Below, piece after piece: positions 61,762-64,000 of a stretch of DNA of 64,000 nt (positions within the stretch are counted from its first letter, which is position 1; every line of letters begins with the position of its first letter). Under the pieces are notes generated by a model. The model searched no databases and was not told the DNA's origin. It saw only the letters and a program-made list of their open reading frames with translations. This DNA comes from a candidate division LCP-89 bacterium (lineage in GTDB: Bacteria; Electryoneota; B3-LCP). The translations under genes and the position numbers were made by a program. The stretch lies in NCBI GenBank assembly GCA_025774555.1, contig JALGVT010000010.1, positions 1 to 64,000 of the forward strand, written 5' to 3'.

Positions 61762-62377
61762 CGTAGGGAGTGGGCACAGCCTTGCGGCGGTAGTCTCCGG
61801 GTTTGAGAAACGGCGAAACCACCTCACGCTTGGCAGTTTCCAGGACTCCGCCGGAATGGAACGAGAAGATAGGTGGATTTATTCTTTGATAGTTCTTGCC
61901 GTCCATTAAGGTGTGGCACTGGTTCCTGCCTTCGCGGGCTTTGGGAAGCTCTTTACCGAGCTTTAATGCTCGGTCAAAGCAGTCATTGGCTTCAGTAATT
62001 ATCTCAATCTGGTTTTCTCTGATGAAGATGGGTTCGCTGTCGGATTTGATAAAAGTCAGTATCGCTTCACCGAGGTAACTCCAGGCTTCAGCCAATTTAG
62101 TATCCAGTTCAAGCGCCCGGACGAAGCAGGCGGCAGCTTGCATGTTATTTTCTTCTCTGGCGAAAAAACGCCCTCTACGATACCATGCCTCAGCGCAGTG
62201 CCCATCGGCGCGCAGCGCTGAATCATAGGCGTCCAGCGCGCCTTTATAATCTTCAATGGAGTACATCTTATCGCCCAGCGATACCAGTTCGAGCGCGCGT
62301 TCATCGACCTCGATATCGACAGGCGATTTGGGAGGTTCAATTTTTTCGAGGAAACGTTCTTTAAACCATCTCCACAT
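61754..62377 (-). CDS. TPR-repeat protein
   Basis: A 207-residue protein with at least three tetratricopeptide repeats (D-Y-K-G-A-L-D-A-Y-D-S-A-L, C-A-E-A-W-Y-R-R-G, A-A-A-C-F-V-R-A-L-E-L-D, L-A-E-A-W-S-Y-L-G-E, A-N-D-C-F-D-R-A-L-K-L-G) at about 30-150, and a C-terminal tail without a recognised fold. It has no signal peptide. Role unknown. It overlaps the MtnX-like gene by 8 bp, so the two are cotranscribed. Confidence 0.7.
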   Translation of the reverse strand: MWRWFKERFLEKIEPPKSPVDIEVDERALELVSLGDKMYSIEDYKGALDAYDSALRADGHCAEAWYRRGRFFAREENNMQAAACFVRALELDTKLAEAWSYLGEAILTFIKSDSEPIFIRENQIEIITEANDCFDRALKLGKELPKAREGRNQCHTLMDGKNYQRINPPIFSFHSGGVLETAKREVVSPFLKPGDYRRKAVPTPYDD

Positions 62378-62543
62378 GCATCAGCTCCAGTAAATCCTCT
62401 TTAAAATACAAAAACCCGTGCAATATTTCAAGCTGAAATTGGAGAATTCTTGCCTGTGAGGTGATTTTTAGCTGGATCACGGATTTGTCGGATTCTCTTG
62501 AGGCGGACAAGTTACGCGGACTTAATCAAGCTGTCGATAGAGC

Positions 62544-62581
62544 ATCAGGTCACCGCTTCGCTGAGGACCTGACGCAACAGG
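62544..62581. repeat. Repeat family E, inverted copy
   Basis: CATCAGGTCACCGCTTCGCTG then AGGACCTGACGCAACAG, the reverse complement of the 34403-34439 and 23873-23909 type. It supplies the last codons and stop of the small signal-peptide ORF. Confidence 0.8.
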
Positions 62582-62667
62582 TTAAGTTGCGCCTGAGCAA
62601 TTATGGAGTACAGCACTATGAGGACTGTAATGCAAGCACCAAGAATTCTTCTTGTTGTTGTTGACAT
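62545..62667 (-). pseudogene. Truncated secreted-protein gene: signal peptide running into repeat E
   Basis: A 40-residue minus-strand ORF. It starts M-S-T-T-T-R-R, has a hydrophobic core (I-T-V-L-I-V-L-Y-S-I-I) and a good cleavage site (A-Q-A-Q). After L-N-L it reads straight into family E repeat (L-R-Q-V-L-S-E-A-V-T) and stops. An aagagaga stretch upstream could serve as a weak ribosome site. The simplest reading is that the repeat, plus family B sequence beyond it, replaced the body of an exported protein gene. It could instead be a very small secreted peptide. Confidence 0.55.
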
Positions 62668-62740
62668 GATAGTAATCTCTCTTTTTTGATTTGATTCGAC
62701 TATGTGGTGATCACTTACTATATTGAATGTTAATGATTGA

Positions 62741-64000
62741 CTATTTTAACAGAACACATTTTTGGCTTTTTGTCTGTGATTCTGCCTGTACCTTGATTAT
62801 ATATACTCCGGACGAATGGTTTTCTGTAGTCCAGATAGTTGAGTGTAATCCTGGCAAAACAACCTTTGATTCTCGGAAAACGACTGCACCTGAAATATCA
62901 TAGATGGCAATCTCAGTTTTTAATCTTTTTGAAACCTCATAAGATATTATAGTCGAACTGTTGAACGGGTTGGGGTAGTTGGAGTGAAGCAGAAATGCCT
63001 GCGGAGAGGATTTGATAGGTTCTTCCCAAATCCCCGGTGATGTGTTCTCCCAATCGCAGATGATCTCCGGCCCGATAATATGTGTACCAACTATAAGATT
63101 CATTTTACCATCCTGATCCATATCAAAAAGCAACGGATCGTGACAGAAAGTGCTGTCCAAAGTGCCGCTGCCCCAGAGCAGGTCATAGGAAGAACCTTCC
63201 CACCCGAACAGATACAGATCCATAGCTTGCCAGCTTGTCCAGTGCGAAACAGCGCAGAGCACGGCTGGTTCACCGTCCACCTCTCCCGATGTAGATTCAT
63301 TAGGTCCGAATACCATACTGGTGGTATCTAACCAGGTTACCTCACCCTGACCCAATCCTGATCCTTCCCAAATAAAAGCTGACCCTCCATTGGGATACAG
63401 TCCTCCTGCAAAAAGCTCCTGGTCACCATCATGATCAAGGTCAGCGATAATAGGTGTCACACATGAGAGCGGAATTCCTGTTTCCAGCCATTGCTGAGTA
63501 AAATAGGGGTAGGCTCCTCCATTATATCGATAATATAGAAGGTCTATGGGATCATATGAATATACATAGCCCGCGCTCCCAATGACAATATCCGAAAATC
63601 CATCATTATCAAAATCTCCGACTGCCAGGCGTGATTCGACCCACTCTTCCCATTGATTCCATAATGTTGTGAAATTATAACTATATCCCATCCAACTGCT
63701 TTTCAGGAGAAATTCCTCAACCTGATAGTATGTTGGCGGCTGTGAACTCCAATTACAGGTTAAATATGCAAGTTCTGGAATACTGTCCTGATCAACGTCA
63801 CAGATCTCAACATCCCGTACTGCCATCATGAAGGTGCAATTAGATCCCCACATAGCATAAACACCCGGCGCAGAAAATTCCCATATGTAAACTCTATCGA
63901 GAGTGTAAACCAGCTCCTTTAGCCCGTTTCCATCTAGGTCAGTTATTAATATTGAGGTTAATGTTGGTGTATGGGGGGGGGTTACATAGAACCGCTCTTC
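62741..64000 (-). CDS. FG-GAP/VCBS-like secreted protein with sorting domain (5' end outside window)
   Basis: The minus-strand frame is open from the stop at 62741 to the right window edge (420 codons), so the start lies beyond 64000. The methionine at 63853 is internal. The protein contains repeated FG-GAP/VCBS-type calcium-loop motifs (D-L-D-G-N-G, D-V-D-Q-D-S-I-P, D-F-D-N-D-G-F-S-D-I-V, D-L-D-H-D-G-D-Q, D-M-D-Q-D-G-K), suggesting a seven-bladed propeller. It ends in a sorting domain (Y-P-N-P-F-N-S-S-T, I-Y-D-I-S-G, H-S-S-G-V-Y-I-I-K-V, ending K-C-V-L-L-K). A 9-C tract (63973-63981) lies inside the coding part and is in frame. Probably exported to the surface. Confidence 0.8.
   Translation of the reverse strand, partial: EERFYVTPPHTPTLTSILITDLDGNGLKELVYTLDRVYIWEFSAPGVYAMWGSNCTFMMAVRDVEICDVDQDSIPELAYLTCNWSSQPPTYYQVEEFLLKSSWMGYSYNFTTLWNQWEEWVESRLAVGDFDNDGFSDIVIGSAGYVYSYDPIDLLYYRYNGGAYPYFTQQWLETGIPLSCVTPIIADLDHDGDQELFAGGLYPNGGSAFIWEGSGLGQGEVTWLDTTSMVFGPNESTSGEVDGEPAVLCAVSHWTSWQAMDLYLFGWEGSSYDLLWGSGTLDSTFCHDPLLFDMDQDGKMNLIVGTHIIGPEIICDWENTSPGIWEEPIKSSPQAFLLHSNYPNPFNSSTIISYEVSKRLKTEIAIYDISGAVVFRESKVVLPGLHSTIWTTENHSSGVYIIKVQAESQTKSQKCVLLK

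Larger units (their letters stand above)
62378..62740. other. Gap with repeat E, degenerate repeat B and a broken ORF
   Basis: Contains degenerate family B sequence (about 62477-62528), a family E copy (62544-62581) and a 40-codon signal-peptide ORF (62545-62667, minus strand) described separately. No other gene is supported. Confidence 0.6.

Noticed and set aside
62461-62664. A 67-codon plus-strand frame before the FG-GAP gene
   Set aside because: It is composed of repeat B and E sequence and is antisense to the signal-peptide ORF.

Overview
The window comes from a Gram-negative, diderm bacterium that is probably a member of the FCB superphylum. The evidence is an LptD-type outer-membrane assembly protein plus several large secreted proteins that end in a Por/type IX-style sorting domain (N-P-F-N, then D-I-x-G-R, then S-S-G-x-Y, then a terminal V-L-x-K). 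The chaperone-free 11-subunit style of complex I fits as well. Promoters look like TTGACT-N17-TATATT rather than the Bacteroidetes type, so I suspect a deep-branching FCB lineage (KSB1, Zixibacteria, Marinimicrobia or similar) rather than Bacteroidetes. The exact phylum cannot be fixed from this sequence.

Layout. 1-15 kb (minus strand): envelope genes. These are a lipoprotein, a beta-barrel-like protein, a DUF2723 membrane protein, an OPT transporter, LptD, a MiaB/RimO-like radical SAM enzyme, an SGNH hydrolase, and a secreted sorting-domain protein broken by a poly-C frameshift. 15-25 kb: a PH-domain membrane protein, a FapA/DUF342 protein, a plus-strand pair of gamma-glutamyltranspeptidase and a non-pyrrolysine MttB-family methyltransferase, an AT-rich DUF262 nuclease fused to an AlbA_2 domain, and a DUF1848 protein. 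25-34 kb (mostly plus): M1 peptidase, zinc-ribbon/DUF2007 protein, enolase, FtsB-like, NadB, a kinase-like PAS/DHp protein without an ATPase domain, SucD and MazG. 34.6-51 kb (minus): LeuD, then a complex I locus transcribed A-B-C-D-H-I-J-K-L-M. Within it lie a GH99-like hydrolase and a membrane glycosyltransferase (between B and C), two cysteine-rich DUF3795 proteins (between K and L), and a repeat-bounded GxxExxY nuclease-like gene (between L and M). NuoE, F, G and N are not seen. 51-64 kb: Nudix hydrolase, an NtrC-type regulator, a beta-helix sorting-domain protein, a HEAT/DVU0298-like protein, a nucleotide/tRNA group (CCA-adding-like enzyme, cytidine deaminase, uridine kinase), an MFS transporter, an MtnX-like phosphatase, a TPR protein, and a 5'-truncated FG-GAP sorting-domain protein at the right edge.

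The most striking feature is the load of small dispersed repeats, which fill nearly every long intergenic gap. Family A is MITE-like (133-188 bp, termini GGGGCTGTCCCAAAAG and its inverse). Family B is built from AATCCGTG units. Family C has a GTCGGGGTC core. Family D is a 29-33 bp palindrome (TGTAGGGGCGAG...). Family E begins GTTGCGTCAGGTCC. Ladders of short hairpins also occur. These repeats have entered genes: C and D are read in frame inside the sorting domain of the beta-helix protein, D is read in the same frame in a sorting-domain remnant near 11.1 kb, and E terminates a small signal-peptide ORF near 62.6 kb. The GxxExxY gene is bounded on both sides by direct copies of family B, which makes it the best candidate here for an undescribed repeat-nuclease unit.
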